Assembly: GCA_018136815.1 (NCBI GenBank)
Contig: CM030933.1
Span: 1,054,001 to 1,118,000 of the forward strand
DNA: 64,000 nt
Source of the DNA: Isochrysis galbana
Lineage: Eukaryota; Haptophyta; Isochrysidales; Isochrysidaceae
Direction of reading: 5' to 3'
Shown: positions 42,219 to 52,795 of the stretch, in pieces
Numbering within the stretch: position 1 is the first letter of the stretch
How the letters are laid out: each line of letters starts with the position of its first letter
Position numbers and translations under genes: made by a program
The notes under the pieces: model-generated
What the model was told of the DNA's origin: nothing
What the model saw: only the letters and a program-made list of their open reading frames with translations
Database searches by the model: none

Positions 42219-44087
42219 TCAATGAGGTTCGCCAGCAATGACTATGCGTTGCATCCTCTTCTTTGGCTTTTGTTGGGCAGGCGGGCGACCTCGCGACTGT
42301 ACTAGAACATGATGGCCTTCAACCTGAACACTCTGACGCGCGCAGCTCTTCAGTTTGCTTGTGGCAATTGGGGAGACGTCGAAATCCGCTTCATGTGGAG
42401 TTTCCTTAGATCCAATAGAAGGCTGCCCCATCATCATCCCTCCAAAGCATCGGTGCGTCGCAACATGGTAGGAGTGGCCGCACGATGATGCTAGTGGATC
42501 GCAAGCTGACAAGAAAAGATTGCATGATTCTGGTTCGAGAGGTAGTTCTTCAGACCTCAAAGGCATCGTTGCGGACAGTGATGGCCTCGGATAAATTCTT
42601 TGTGAAGGTGAAGAACGCAAGAGGCAAGCCGAGGCAGCTGCACCGTCGCCTCCAAGACACTTATCTAGTGGATATAGATCCGTGGCTGCGATGATGGCCT
42701 TCAGCGCGCCGGCAACAAGCTGTTCCTCACCATGGTCCATTGCTACAGCAGAAACTCTATTTGTGGGCATTTCCATTTCTTCAGCGGGTGTCGCAATGAG
42801 TGGGGATGCTACGGCTAAAAATTTGAGCAGAAGGGTCGTATGCGGTGCACCTTGCGGCAGCAACACTACTCGCGAGAATGCTGCGAAAGATCGGCTGGCA
42901 AAGCCAGATCGCTGAGGACGCCGAAGGAGAGAGGCCAAATTGATTGTGCAGACAAGACCATGCTGTTCATCGTGCAGCTGTCTCGCTAAGCATGTAAAGC
43001 GGATAGGCAGCGCCTCGAGACTTGTCATGTCTGCTGAAACAATCCAAGGGTCACCCAACAAGGCCACAAGCGGGATTTCGGAGAGTTTGACCCGTCGTGA
43101 CGCGTGCAGCAGACTACCATGGCTTGTGTCCTCTTTACCTCCACGAGAAGAGCTTTTGATGGCTTGATACCTGAATGAATCGCCCCCGTCTACTGCCATC
43201 ACATCGTGGACACTGCACAAGTGTGAGGGCCACCGGACACGACCGATTATGACCACAGAGTTCACGTCTCGGCCATCGAGAGCAAGCCCGGAACACGGGC
43301 AACGCCTGATATCTGTGTTCTCAGAAGCGACGGGTTCGTGAACTATGACGGGATTGTGTATAATTTCTCCATGACAACTGCAAGCTTCAAGCTGATACGG
43401 TAGCTGAGTCGTCACCACAGCTGGACGTGCCGTGCACAACACCGAACACGAGTTCACCTCAAGCCCGAATTCGATGCGCCGCCTTTCATTGAATCTTTCC
43501 ATGGACCAGTCCCACGGTGATGTTTCCAGCACGCTAATTTTTAAGGGCCGATTGGCCTGTAGCAGGATGAGCTCGATGTCCAGGTTGAAGGGCCGTTGCG
43601 CGATTCCATCCGGCACTACGAGGAGCTCTAGATCCACCGCGGGCACAGATGAAATGACTGTATCAAGGAGTCGCGCCTCTAGACTGCGTGAGCCCGCCGA
43701 TGTGATAAAGACCGTGGCATGCATAGGCCATGCATCGCCCACTCTTGACTTCAGCGACTGCAGTGCCATCACGCCCGGCTCAACTCCTACAGGAAGTTGA
43801 AGCAATTCCATCACCTGACAGAGCTCGGAAGACCACGTTGTCCCTTGAGTATCATCTGCCAAGACTTGGGTGAAGTGAACCAGTTGTCGCCCTCGAGCCA
43901 CACCGAATCGAAATGGGATCTCCGGCTCGGCAGATGCAATCGAGATTGAGAGGAGAGTCGTGACCAGCTCCTCCACTCGTTTGAGGTATCTCGACCAATC
44001 AACATCGCAGCACGCAGACCCATCGAGAATGATCGCCTCGAGACGTGGAGAATTCTCGCCTGGGTGCATTGCCGGGGCCGCGGCCAT
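42219..44087 (-). CDS. Unrecognised 622-residue protein with vWA-like N-terminus
   Basis: A single long frame from ATG 44087 (or ATG 44069). The first ~190 residues alternate hydrophobic strands and helices with LEAIILDGSACCDVDWSRYL, FRFGVARGR, MHATVFITSAGSRSLEARLL and DLELLVVPDGI, the layout of a von Willebrand factor A domain, with DGSAC where a DxSxS MIDAS would be. A cysteine-rich segment (CSCHGEIIHNPVIVHE, CPCSGLALDG) at ~235-275 may bind zinc. C-terminal thirds are low in motifs and end basic (QQKPKKRMQRIVIAG). vWA plus cysteine clusters occur in TFIIH subunits and in several DNA-repair or meiosis proteins, but I cannot name the family. Codon use looks like the other host genes. Confidence 0.65.
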   Translation of the reverse strand: MAAAPAMHPGENSPRLEAIILDGSACCDVDWSRYLKRVEELVTTLLSISIASAEPEIPFRFGVARGRQLVHFTQVLADDTQGTTWSSELCQVMELLQLPVGVEPGVMALQSLKSRVGDAWPMHATVFITSAGSRSLEARLLDTVISSVPAVDLELLVVPDGIAQRPFNLDIELILLQANRPLKISVLETSPWDWSMERFNERRRIEFGLEVNSCSVLCTARPAVVTTQLPYQLEACSCHGEIIHNPVIVHEPVASENTDIRRCPCSGLALDGRDVNSVVIIGRVRWPSHLCSVHDVMAVDGGDSFRYQAIKSSSRGGKEDTSHGSLLHASRRVKLSEIPLVALLGDPWIVSADMTSLEALPIRFTCLARQLHDEQHGLVCTINLASLLRRPQRSGFASRSFAAFSRVVLLPQGAPHTTLLLKFLAVASPLIATPAEEMEMPTNRVSAVAMDHGEEQLVAGALKAIIAATDLYPLDKCLGGDGAAASACLLRSSPSQRIYPRPSLSATMPLRSEELPLEPESCNLFLSACDPLASSCGHSYHVATHRCFGGMMMGQPSIGSKETPHEADFDVSPIATSKLKSCARQSVQVEGHHVLVQSRGRPPAQQKPKKRMQRIVIAGEPH

Positions 44088-44089
44088 GT

Positions 44090-44744
44090 CTGCTTGGCCT
44101 AGAGCAACAAGGAGGCTGAAATCGGCGAGGAGAAGAACTGAGAGCAGGAAGGAGAGCGAGAGAAAGAGTCAGAGCTCTCGGAGAGAGCAAATGACAGGGG
44201 ATGAGAAAAAAGGCGCGAAAAGAGAAAATCCCCTCCTCTCCTAGACTCTAGAAACTAGAAACCAGCTGCCGACTAAGTAAGGTAGAGAACGCAAGCGGAC
44301 GAATCCTCTGTACCCCTTTTAGGCGAATGCCAGCGTGCAATATGATCTGGTGGCAAAAATGGCAGGTGGCCGCCACCCGTCTGACCGGCACAGTTGAGAG
44401 CCGGATCTAATTTTATACCAGCACAGGCGGGGTGGGCACGAAAAAAAGGGGAACCTCGAACCTCAAGTTCAAGTTGCAAGTTGCAAGGTGCAAGGTGCAC
44501 GTTGCACCTTCTTGTTTGTGCCTTTGTAGGGGTAGGGCGGTCAAACAGGGGCTTTTTAACTACTAGCAGTAAGGGTTGGGCTGCATTTTTTGACCGTGGC
44601 GCGAGGCCCAATAAAAACTTTCAGGGGGGGGCACCTGCCGCCACGAAAATCGTCGCCAAGAAATGGTGCGATTCTCCCCCCCCCCCCCCACTCCATCACG
44701 CGCGCTCACGCGCTCACGCTCTACCCGTAAATAAAATAAACCTT
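44090..44744. other. Upstream of the vWA-like gene and intergenic DNA
   Basis: CTCCTAGACTCTAGAAACTA at ~44237 resembles the promoter-like CTAGA/CTACTC stretches. 44460-44510 has GTTGCAAGGTGCAAGGTGCA-type short repeats. No gene. Confidence 0.45.
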
Positions 44745-45425
44745 TTAATGGTCTCACCGCACACGCGGCCGTGGACCCTCTACTTTCTACTCACGTAGGA
44801 AACTTTCTACACCCCCACTTCCCCGGCCCTTCTCCCCCCGCCATAAGGCGACTCCCCCCGTGCACTACTAGGGGGATAGGGGTGATGGGCTTAGATATGG
44901 TCCGGTGGCCCGCGCCTCCCCCCGGTGATCATCCCCCCCCTTCCTCATGTGTCTCCGAGTGGGCGGCGGCCTCAGCCCCGAGCCTTATCCTGTAAACAGG
45001 TGCGGGACTTACCTATTTTTCGGTGAGCGGAGCTCTCGCTCCGCCCACCCCCTTCTCCGCGCTCTCTCTCCCCTCTCCTGCGGCACGCGCGATGGCGCGC
45101 CTGCGGCAGGCCTGCAGCTGCCCCTGGCGACCCCTGGAGGCTCCTGGAGGCCAGCTCTGGGGGCAGAGGAGGCTGGGACTGGGTCCTGGCCTCCCCTGCC
45201 TCTCCCTCGCTGGCGCTCTTGAGCCTCTGAGGCCCCCAATCTGCACCTGTCTGCCTGTCGACCAGGGGGGGAGGGGGGGTTGGAGCGATGGGCTGGCCAC
45301 GAGGGGCCAGGACGAGCGAACCAGGCGTGCCTGTCAGTGAGAGAGTGGGTCGAGCAGCGCAGTGGCCTCCTGGCAAGCCATCAGGCGTGCCAGGAGGATG
45401 GGTGGTTCCTCCTCCATGGCAGGGC
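44745..45425 (+). repeat. R1 interspersed repeat, near full-length copy
   Basis: Almost identical to 18114-18790, including TTTTTCGGTGAGCGGAGCTC and GCATGGCAGG-type blocks; it is cut after GGTTCCTCCTCCATGGCAGG. Confidence 0.85.
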
Positions 45426-45429
45426 CTTG

Positions 45430-46440
45430 AGCTGGCCTCCCTAACGGTACAGAACTGCTGGCGGTTGCGCCGCGGGGACGATAAGGTTATTTCGGGGCCG
45501 TTGTTTCATGACACGCGATTCCCCCGAGATCCGTCCGCGCGTCCGCGCTATCGGGCGCCCGACCTTCATCTGGTGCCTAGTGCCTAGCTAGTAGCTAGAT
45601 CAGGGGAGACGTCACCCGCGGAGCACGGAGCACCCCATGCACCCCACAGCGCGTGCAAACGGCTGCCTTGGCCACAGGAAAGTCCGCCCTGACCATCCCG
45701 ACCCGCCCCTCGCAAGAAACGCCCGCGCTCGAACTCAACAACGACCTCTACCTCCTCGACGCTGTGGCTGTGGCCGTCGACGTGTGGCTGGCGAGCGCCA
45801 ACCTCCAGGCCGCCCTCGCGGCGCTCCTCCGTTGGACAGCGCCTCACCCGGCGCTGGTCAACAAGGCTCGGCCTGGGGGCGGCCGGAGGACGGGACAAGC
45901 CGAGGCGCTCCACGCCACTGCTACTGCGGTCGAAAAGCCTGAAAAACTCGCCAGAGCCAGAGCTCACGAGTCACGAGAGCGCTTCTGGCGAGGCCACGCC
46001 ACACGCCACCGGCACCGGGGGCAGAACTAACATTCGCCCGATTCCACCCTCTCCACCACCGTCTGTTCCGCCACCGCCCTATGTACTCATACATATTCAT
46101 ATTGAACTTCTACTGGTAAAACCGTTCCGGCGTGCATTTTCGCGCGCGCCAGCACCCCTAGGGCCTATACTAGCCTAGCTAGGGGCAGGGGGCACCCAAA
46201 TGTCAAATGTCCCGGGACATTTCGGGACATGTCCTTTTGACAAAACAGCCCCAAATGTCTTGTTCACTGTCCGGACATTTCGGCCAGGGCCTAGAGCTGG
46301 CGGAAATGTGAACCTGTATGAATTTTACGACTACTACTACGCTGCTATGAATTTTCACTCTACTTCCAATACGAACTTATTAAAATACTTCTTAAACTAG
46401 TAGTCATACTAGAACCTCCTCGCGGGCGTCCCTCCTCGCT
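45430..46440. other. Intergenic; palindromic GGGACATTT repeat at 46195-46290
   Basis: A 125-codon frame at 45653 has some protein-like character (ELNNDLYLLDAVAVAVDVWL) but no recognised family. 46195-46290 contains AAATGTCCCGGGACATTTCG, GGGACATGTCC and GTCCGGACATTTCGG, probably a MITE. AT-rich DNA with CTACTACTAC and CTAGTAGTC precedes the next gene. Confidence 0.4.
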
Positions 46441-46452
46441 CCTCGGTTGGCG

Positions 46453-47829
46453 ATGCGTGCAGCCTCGCTGCTGGCGAGGTCTCCCGCCTTGCTCTCACGG
46501 GGCGTTGGATGGCCATCGCTCTGCTCGGCGCGAGATGCCCATGGGCTCTGCCGGACCACCTTTCTTCTCACGGCCCGCAGCCTTAGCAGCCGCACAGCGC
46601 GCACCGGCGAGCCAGGCCCGTCGATGCTTGGGTCGCCGGCAGAGAGTGCTGCCGCTCTTGAAATGGGTAACAAGCCCGAGCCTAAGCTTGGCCAGGGGAT
46701 GACCGCAGGCTCTTCAGATAGGGCTGATACCATACTGAGCACAGATTTGGCGCCAGGGGATGCCGAGCTCGGCTTCTGGCCTCCAGATTTAGCTCTCCGG
46801 CTGGTCGATGGCCTGCACAGCACGTTTGATGTTCCGTGGTGGGCAGCAATCGTGGGGGCCGCCATCGTTGCGCGCACGGCGCTGTTGCCGATGTCTATAT
46901 ATGGTATGCAGCAGGGCTCCCGAATGCAAACGATGCGAGTGCCACTTTCCCAGCTGGAAGCCCGCCGCATGGCGGGCGAAAGCGATGCCGTGATCCATGC
47001 TGAACTTTCAGCACTCTACCAATCTCATGGTGCATCCCCACTGGGAATGATGCTACCCGTTTTCGTGCAAGCTCCGGTATTCGTCTCCTTCTTTTGGGGG
47101 TTGCGCCGGCTGGCAGATGTTCGGCCTGACGCATCTGCCGGTGGGGTACTTTGGTTTCCCGACCTTGGTGCAACTGATGTGACCTATATGCTCCCTATGC
47201 TATCAACGGGCTCTGCCCTCGCCTTGATCTTGATTGGAATGCCCTCAACTCCAACCGCCACACCCATCGAGGCACAACAGCAGCGTAATATGCGCTTATT
47301 ATTCGGAGGCCTGACGTTGGTATCATTGCCCGTCGCAATTAACATGCCTGCATCCGTATTGCTATTTTGGAATACAAATAATGCATTCTCGCTCGTGTAC
47401 ACTTTGGCCATTCATCGCATTCCAGGTCTCAAAGACAGGCTCATCGGCCCCTTGCCTGCAGCTGCAGTAGCGATCCCGAAGAATTCTCTCGCAGGGGTTG
47501 CACCTGGTTTACCCATCGCTCCGATGTTAGGCTTGGACCAGAGTTCTGAGGCAAGTACGCAAAGGGGTAGCTCAACTATTGAGCAAGCGCATGAAGCGAC
47601 GGTGGGCTCGTTGCTCAGCTTAGCCGATTCGCTGCGTGCTGTGGGCAAGCTCGATGAGGCCCTCACCATGGCGACACGCGCGCACGCACTGAGCGAGCAT
47701 GCTCTTGGAGCAGGACATGCTCGGACGCAGGAAGCCTTGCGGCACTTGGAGCAGATGCACAACGAGATTCGAAGTACCGGAAGCGGATGTGAATCGACCA
47801 GCTGGGACAGGCATAGCAAGGAAAAGTGA
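46453..47829 (+). CDS. OXA2-type YidC/Oxa1/Alb3 insertase with C-terminal TPR
   Basis: ATG 46453 starts a protein of about 458 residues in one exon. The N-terminal ~50 residues are Arg/Ser/Leu-rich without acidic residues (LLARSPALLSRGVGW, SLSSRTART), a mitochondrial presequence. The insertase core starts at VPWWAAIVGAAIVARTALLP (TM1, with the conserved Arg), continues with QLEARR and the ALYQSHGASPLGMMLPVFVQ segment (TM2), then three more helices (PMLSTGSALALILIG, LLFGGLTLVSLPVAI, ASVLLFWNTNNAFSLV). The C-terminus (~375-430) has a tetratricopeptide repeat (LLSLADSLRAVGKLDEALTM). Plant mitochondrial OXA2 proteins share this insertase-plus-TPR layout and act late in cytochrome c oxidase assembly. 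Plastid Alb3 is the alternative, but the presequence lacks a signal peptide. Confidence 0.85.
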   Translation: MRAASLLARSPALLSRGVGWPSLCSARDAHGLCRTTFLLTARSLSSRTARTGEPGPSMLGSPAESAAALEMGNKPEPKLGQGMTAGSSDRADTILSTDLAPGDAELGFWPPDLALRLVDGLHSTFDVPWWAAIVGAAIVARTALLPMSIYGMQQGSRMQTMRVPLSQLEARRMAGESDAVIHAELSALYQSHGASPLGMMLPVFVQAPVFVSFFWGLRRLADVRPDASAGGVLWFPDLGATDVTYMLPMLSTGSALALILIGMPSTPTATPIEAQQQRNMRLLFGGLTLVSLPVAINMPASVLLFWNTNNAFSLVYTLAIHRIPGLKDRLIGPLPAAAVAIPKNSLAGVAPGLPIAPMLGLDQSSEASTQRGSSTIEQAHEATVGSLLSLADSLRAVGKLDEALTMATRAHALSEHALGAGHARTQEALRHLEQMHNEIRSTGSGCESTSWDRHSKEK

Positions 47830-47834
47830 CAGGG

Positions 47835-48700
47835 CGTGACGTATGCCCTGTTGTGGGGTTGTGGCACCTTTAATCCCCTTCCCTCCCCCCCCCGGTGCCG
47901 GTGTTTTTTTTGGTGTCCGCCGTCGCTCTCTGGCCTAAGTTTTCACCCATGTTACTTGTGGGGAGTTCAATGGGAGCAGGGGGCTCGAGAGGGAGCATAC
48001 ATATGTTACCCCCCAGGAGCTAACGCCCCCTGAGAGCTATTGGGGGACCGAGAAAATCCCCCAAGAGCTATTGGGAGATTATCTCCCCCGGGGAGCAACC
48101 TACTTTTATAAGTGGGGGTCAATGGGGGCCTCGCGCCCCCCACTCTCCATCGCGGACACCCCCCGGGATGGGACCGTACACTCAACCCCAGCCCCTGCCC
48201 TTTGGCAGGGGCAGGGCACTCATCATTCCTACCCAGACCCTTCGTGGGCGCGGGCCGCGAGCCGCACTCCCACGCCCGCATTGGGCCTGCCCTCGAGCTG
48301 ACTCCCCCCCTGTCAATGGTCGTCAGGCATACAGGGGCCTCTGGGAGGCTCCCATGGCCAGCGAGGCGAGCGTGGGAGAGGCAGGAGGGGGGCCAGGGGC
48401 TGAGCCCCAGCCTCCTCTGCCCCCTGAGCTGCCCTTGCTGGCCCTCTGGGAGCCCCCACAGGACCTCTGAGAGCAGGTCAGGGCGCGCCGCATGTAGGGG
48501 TAGGCATCTTTATCCGGATATTTGTCTTGGATATCTCTGGGGGCGGGTCCCAAATGGATATATCTCGGATACTTCCTGGATATTTGGGGGGGTGGGGGGG
48601 TGGGGGGGAGATAATTTTAGCTTTTTTGGGGGGGGGCGGGGGGCACTAACATTGACCATGTGCCATGTGTTGTATTCCTGCCCATCTGAAGGCCGTAGGC
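47835..48700. repeat. Inverted R1-related segment and GGATAT repeats
   Basis: 48085-48490 contains complements of the R1 3' half (CAGGGGCCTCTGGGAGG, GCGAGCGTGGGAGAGGCAGG). 48010-48080 has GAGCTATTGGGGGA/TCCCCCAAGAGC hairpins like 34325-34375. 48505-48585 repeats GGATATTT/GGATATATC. A G run follows. No gene. Confidence 0.45.
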
Positions 48701-48703
48701 ATG

Positions 48704-48790
48704 AGGTCGTTTGCCTTCATTTGGTACCCCTCGTTTCTCAATACGCGCCGGCACAAAAAAAAATCTTCTAGTATTTCAGCAAAGGCATCC
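48704..48790. mobile_element. L-type end of the inverted-repeat element (truncated)
   Basis: AGGTCGTTTGCCTTCATTTG, then GTACCCCTCGTTTC and CGGCACAAAAAAAAATCTTC, match 5715-5780. The other end is lost at the junction with the following R1 copy. Confidence 0.65.
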
Positions 48791-48804
48791 ATGTCTACAA
48801 ATGG

Positions 48805-49105
48805 AATCCTCTACTTTCTACTCACGCAGCAAAACTTTCTACACCCCCACTCTCCCGGCCCTTTCCCCCCCGCCATCAGGCGACTCCCCCCGTGCACTAC
48901 TAGGGGGATAGGGGAAAAGGGCTTAGATATGGTCGGTGGCCCGCGCCCCCCCCGGTGATCCGTTCCCCCCTTCCTCCTATGCCTACCGGGCTGGCGGCGT
49001 CCTCAGTCCCGACTTATCCTGTAAACAGGTGCGGGACTTACATATTTTTCGGTGGTCGGAGCCCTCGCTCCGCCCACCCCCACCCCCTTCTCCGCACTCT
49101 CTCTC
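48805..49105 (+). repeat. R1 interspersed repeat, 5' part
   Basis: CCTCTACTTTCTACTCACGC, CACTACTAGGGGGATAGGGG, ATCCTGTAAACAGGTGCGGG and TTTTTCGGTGGTCGGAGCCC are in the R1 order; it ends near CTCTCTCTCGTG. Confidence 0.8.
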
Positions 49106-49530
49106 TCGTGATGCTCAAGTCCCCCCTTCCGTCTATTTCAGTAGGAGAACCCCCAATGTTCAATGTTTACCAATAAACGGTGCTTACATACTAGCAGAAA
49201 AGTACTGAAATGAGGGGCGTCGTGTGGCAGGTGGCCCGACCATCCAAGTTGAGGGTCAACGATAATCATATACCAAAATAGACGAGAGGGGTGTGACAAA
49301 ACAAAGGAACCTCGAGTTGCACCTTCTTCTAGAGTCGCGTGTGCGGCGAGAATATTAGTATAGTGTGAAGTTTTTTTTTACTCATCGTCCCCATGTTCTC
49401 GTGATCGAAATAAAAGAGTTATCCATGGTACATTCATGTTACATTCAGTTTCTTGACGAATTCGCGTGAAGCTCATCATGCACACCTTTGGCGAGCAAAG
49501 AGGCGCCGTGGTTCTCTTTCGATACCTTGT
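49106..49530. other. 3' flank of the PhyH-like gene; no gene
   Basis: Mixed DNA with an inverted fragment of the R1 start near 49330 (GAGTCGCGTGTGCGGCGAGA). No coding signal. Confidence 0.5.
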
Positions 49531-49533
49531 GAC

Positions 49534-50457
49534 TCATACAATACCGCTGCCCCAACTAGGCCTCCAAACTACAGGTAGGTCTCTCTCTGGCAACTCGTCG
49601 GTGCCCTGTTGTTTGAAAGGCTCCCACAGCCTGCCAAGTTTGACCCCTGAGACAAACCGAGCATCGGCAGGGATGTAGTGCAACCCGATACCACGCCGAG
49701 AGTCAGAAGAAGAAGCATTTGGACCTGAACCATGCCAAGTACGGCCATTATGAATGCTGCATCCTCCTGCCGGCAGGCCTTCCGTCGATACGATGTGTGA
49801 ATGCAGTGAGTGAGGCTCAATCCCCTCGCGTTCTGCAGCTGATCGGAGGAGGGCATGAATGTCGCTATCAAAGAAAGCGGAGGCTGAGCCTTTCCGACCC
49901 TCGCCCCACTTTTGAGAGCCGCGAACGTACTCGAGTGGCCCAAGCTCACTTCTCATTTCGTCCAGAGCAACCCACACCGTCATTACATCAGATGGAGAAA
50001 AGTCGAAGTACGGCGAATCGCGATGAAAAACTATCGGGGGGGAGCCGGGAGGCTTGGCCCACACTTGGTCTTGCGCAAGGCGTGTTCCTTCTGACCAACC
50101 TGCCAGCTTTGCCACTAGCTCTCCCAACGCAGGCGAGCGTGCCAGCCGAGCGAAAAACGAGTCGCTCTTCCAGACGTTGATCAGGTGGAGCGTCCGTGTA
50201 CATCGACGATCCACGGTCTGCCCCAGCGTAGCAGTGCCCTTGGGCCGCTTGTCTGGCGGCAGCCCAGTGTCGTACTCTCCCTGGAGCACGCAGTCGAGCC
50301 GGCGCGCGAGCAGTGAGGCATACTCGAGCGAGACAAGGCGATTAATGCGAACAAACCCGTCGTGGCGGAAGGTGTCGAGCGGCACGCCGGCGCCGAAGGC
50401 AGCGCACGGGTCACCACATGAGAGGCCCGCCTCGCTCTCTGGCGCGCCGCCGCCCAT
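49534..50457 (-). CDS. Phytanoyl-CoA dioxygenase (PhyH)-like Fe(II)/2-oxoglutarate oxygenase
   Basis: From ATG 50457, 307 residues, the usual length for the family. The metal-binding triad is readable: HRD in PIVFHRDSPYFDF (residue ~165) and the distal His in SIHNGRTWHGSGPN (~252), followed by the 2-oxoglutarate-binding Arg in RRGIGLHYIP. DTFRHDGFVRINRLVSLEYA near residue 30 is the typical start. These enzymes hydroxylate lipids or small metabolites with O2 and 2-oxoglutarate; the substrate is not predictable. The same frame is open further upstream (to 50853), where residues look protein-like (YYDLSDIFPQATTYDSFTAA) and a donor-like CAG|GTAGCT is at ~50677, so an additional 5' exon is possible. 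Confidence 0.8.
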   Translation of the reverse strand: MGGGAPESEAGLSCGDPCAAFGAGVPLDTFRHDGFVRINRLVSLEYASLLARRLDCVLQGEYDTGLPPDKRPKGTATLGQTVDRRCTRTLHLINVWKSDSFFARLARSPALGELVAKLAGWSEGTRLAQDQVWAKPPGSPPIVFHRDSPYFDFSPSDVMTVWVALDEMRSELGPLEYVRGSQKWGEGRKGSASAFFDSDIHALLRSAAEREGIEPHSLHSHIVSTEGLPAGGCSIHNGRTWHGSGPNASSSDSRRGIGLHYIPADARFVSGVKLGRLWEPFKQQGTDELPERDLPVVWRPSWGSGIV

Positions 50458-50579
50458 CCGCCGGCCGACGCGGCCCGCGGGGGAAAATTTTCTTATTTTT
50501 AGCTTGATACTACTGTGTTGGGTGTTGGGCCAAGTGCACAGAGAGGACGCGGAGGGACGGGATAATACGATAATACCGC

Positions 50580-51600
50580 GAGACTGACTGAGCACCCGAA
50601 GTCTACTTCTATTTAGGAGTAAAAGGGTTGGAAGTAGTGTATCTGTTACCCCCACTGCGTAAACGGAGTTAGCTACCTGTGCCGCCATGGTGAATAACAA
50701 CACTGTCGAACACGCGATGACTACTGGCTCGTGGGCAGAGGGCCGTTCGATCGAGCCGGCAGCTGACGCGGCCGTGAAGGAGTCGTAGGTGGTTGCTTGC
50801 GGGAATATGTCTGAGAGGTCATAGTAGAAGTCGGGTCTGACAGCTTCTACCATCGAGTGCGAGGGACGAGAAGAGAGACGGAGGTTCGGAGGCCCACAAC
50901 GCGCGGCGTTGGAGGGTAGGGCCGAGGCTAGCTAGCGAGCTAGAGGAAGAGAGAGAAGGAGAATGAGAGCTTCTTAGGTCCAAGGTAGACACGAGAGACT
51001 ACAACGCAGGGACTCAAAAAGACCCCTCGTCACTCAGACACACACGAACTAAACCAAACAGGGCGAAAACTAACCACACTCAGGGCGGACTGTCAAGCGT
51101 CGGCACCAAGGCAACTCATCGGCGCACAGACATGCGAAACAGAGAAGTCGGAACAACGAGAGCAGACCTCGCGGTGGAGCTACCGCCGATATACGAAGAG
51201 AAGACGGAAGACTACAACCGATGCATGAAGAGAAGACGGAAGACAGTCGTGGAACGTTTGATGACATCGAAAGAAAGTAAGAGAAGGGGTAGAATGTCGC
51301 CGACGAGACCTTGAGGCTTAAAATAAACCACCGGTTAGAAGTAAAAGTCTGTCATCGTATGGAATACGACACTCCCCGACTAAATTCGAGTCGTCTCGAC
51401 GAGCGGCATGGAAGGAGAACAAAGCAACCGAAATAGGAGAAATCCGCGAACAAATCAACCGAAATAGAAGAAACCCAGAATTAGAACAACGAGGCGAGAG
51501 GAACCCAAGTTAACCGAGAAACCAAACATGGAAGGCGACGCTGGAAATAGAAGACGAGAGCACCCGTGGGCCCTTTGAGCACAAATTCGGAAGCTTGACG
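50580..51600. other. Upstream region and A-rich dispersed-element DNA
   Basis: 50600-50640 holds AAGTCTACTTCTATTTAGGAG, a promoter-like stretch. From about 50990 the DNA is A/G-rich and T-poor; 51190-51375 recurs inverted at 16385-16585. A short charged frame (51132-51314, IYEEKTEDYNRCMKRRRKTV) may be a retroelement remnant. Confidence 0.4.
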
Positions 51601-51884
51601 CGGCAACCTATTTGTACGCATCGTCCCACCCATTTCTCCCTTTTACAGGAGTTTTGCTCGGGTGTTGCGGTGGGTGCAACCGCAGACGACACGCGTCTCA
51701 TCTCCTGCAAACAACGGCGACAGCGAAGAAAGAGGAACAATCTACTACAACAACGAAAGGGAGGGAATGATTCCGAAGACACGCGAAACTCGGTGACGAG
51801 CAATCTCCGACGACCCTATTATTGGAGTCAAAGAGAGAAGTCGCAGAGGGGGAGGGAGAAAGGCCGCGGACTGAGCGTCGAGCG

Positions 51885-52289
51885 ATGGCAGCGAAGAACG
51901 GATCCATGATGACCGAGGAGGAGGTCGACCGTCGTCGCACCGAGCTCCGCAAGTACCTGTCGGAGGCACGTGGCGGCTACGTGACCAAGGGAGGCGTGAA
52001 GCGGACATTCTGTCCGTGGGAGGTCGTCTCGGACGACGTCCGCGCTCGCCGAGCGGAACAAGAAGGTCGGGTGCAGCGGGCGATCAAGATGGCCAAGATG
52101 ATGAAGAGCCCGACGGGCGACGCCAACACGGAGTTGACCGAGGCGGAGACGATGGCGGCGGAGCTCGAGGCGATCAAGGGCCACAACGACTTCTTGGCGC
52201 GCATGCTGACGGAGGTGACCAAAGAGCGAGATTCTCTACAGGGAGGGGCCATCGGAGAACCCAACAACCCCCCTAGCCCCACCTTTTAA
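51885..52289 (+). CDS. Coiled-coil-like protein of unknown family, end replaced by tandem repeat
   Basis: ATG 51885 (MAAKNGSMMTEEEVDRRRTE) begins a charged helical protein with YVTKGGVKRTFCPWEVVSDD and a probable coiled coil (ETMAAELEAIKGHNDFLARM, LTEVTKERDSL). After about residue 118 the frame enters the 75-bp tandem repeat and ends EPNNPPSPTF, so the natural C-terminus is probably lost. It sits next to A-rich element DNA, so a transposon-derived ORF1/gag is likely; not recognised. Confidence 0.45.
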   Translation: MAAKNGSMMTEEEVDRRRTELRKYLSEARGGYVTKGGVKRTFCPWEVVSDDVRARRAEQEGRVQRAIKMAKMMKSPTGDANTELTEAETMAAELEAIKGHNDFLARMLTEVTKERDSLQGGAIGEPNNPPSPTF

Positions 52290-52460
52290 GATTTGGGGCC
52301 GATGCCAAGGAGGGAGGGAGGGGCCGTCGGAGAACCCAACAACCCCCCTAGCCCCACCTTTTAAGATTTGGGGCCGATGCCAAGGAAGGAGGGAGGGGCC
52401 GTCGGAGAACCCAACAACCCCCCTAGCCCCACCTTTTAAGATTTGGGGCCGATCGCGCCC
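52236..52460. repeat. 75-bp tandem repeat, about three copies
   Basis: GGAGAACCCAACAACCCCCC and TTTTAAGATTTGGGGCCGAT recur with a 75-bp period (52253, 52328, 52403). Confidence 0.9.
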
Positions 52461-52795
52461 CGAAACCTCGTCGAAATCACCCATCCGCCGAGCCAATTGA
52501 ACGTTGAGCCGTCGCCGAGTGAGGCCCGGAGAGCCCAACTTCGAACCGATGGCGGGCGCGCTGCGTGCCCGATTTCGACGATCCATCCAGATGGAGTAGC
52601 GCATCAGACGACAAATACACAGGGACCACCCGCACAGCCACGCCAATCGTGCAGGCCGCGCGCCGAAATCTCGTGGAAATCAGCCATCCGTGGAGCCCAT
52701 TCGACGTTTGACGTCTCCGAGCGAGGCCGGGAGGCCGGGAGAGCCCAACTTCGAACCGATGGCGGGCGCGCTGCGTGCCCGATTTCGACGATCCA

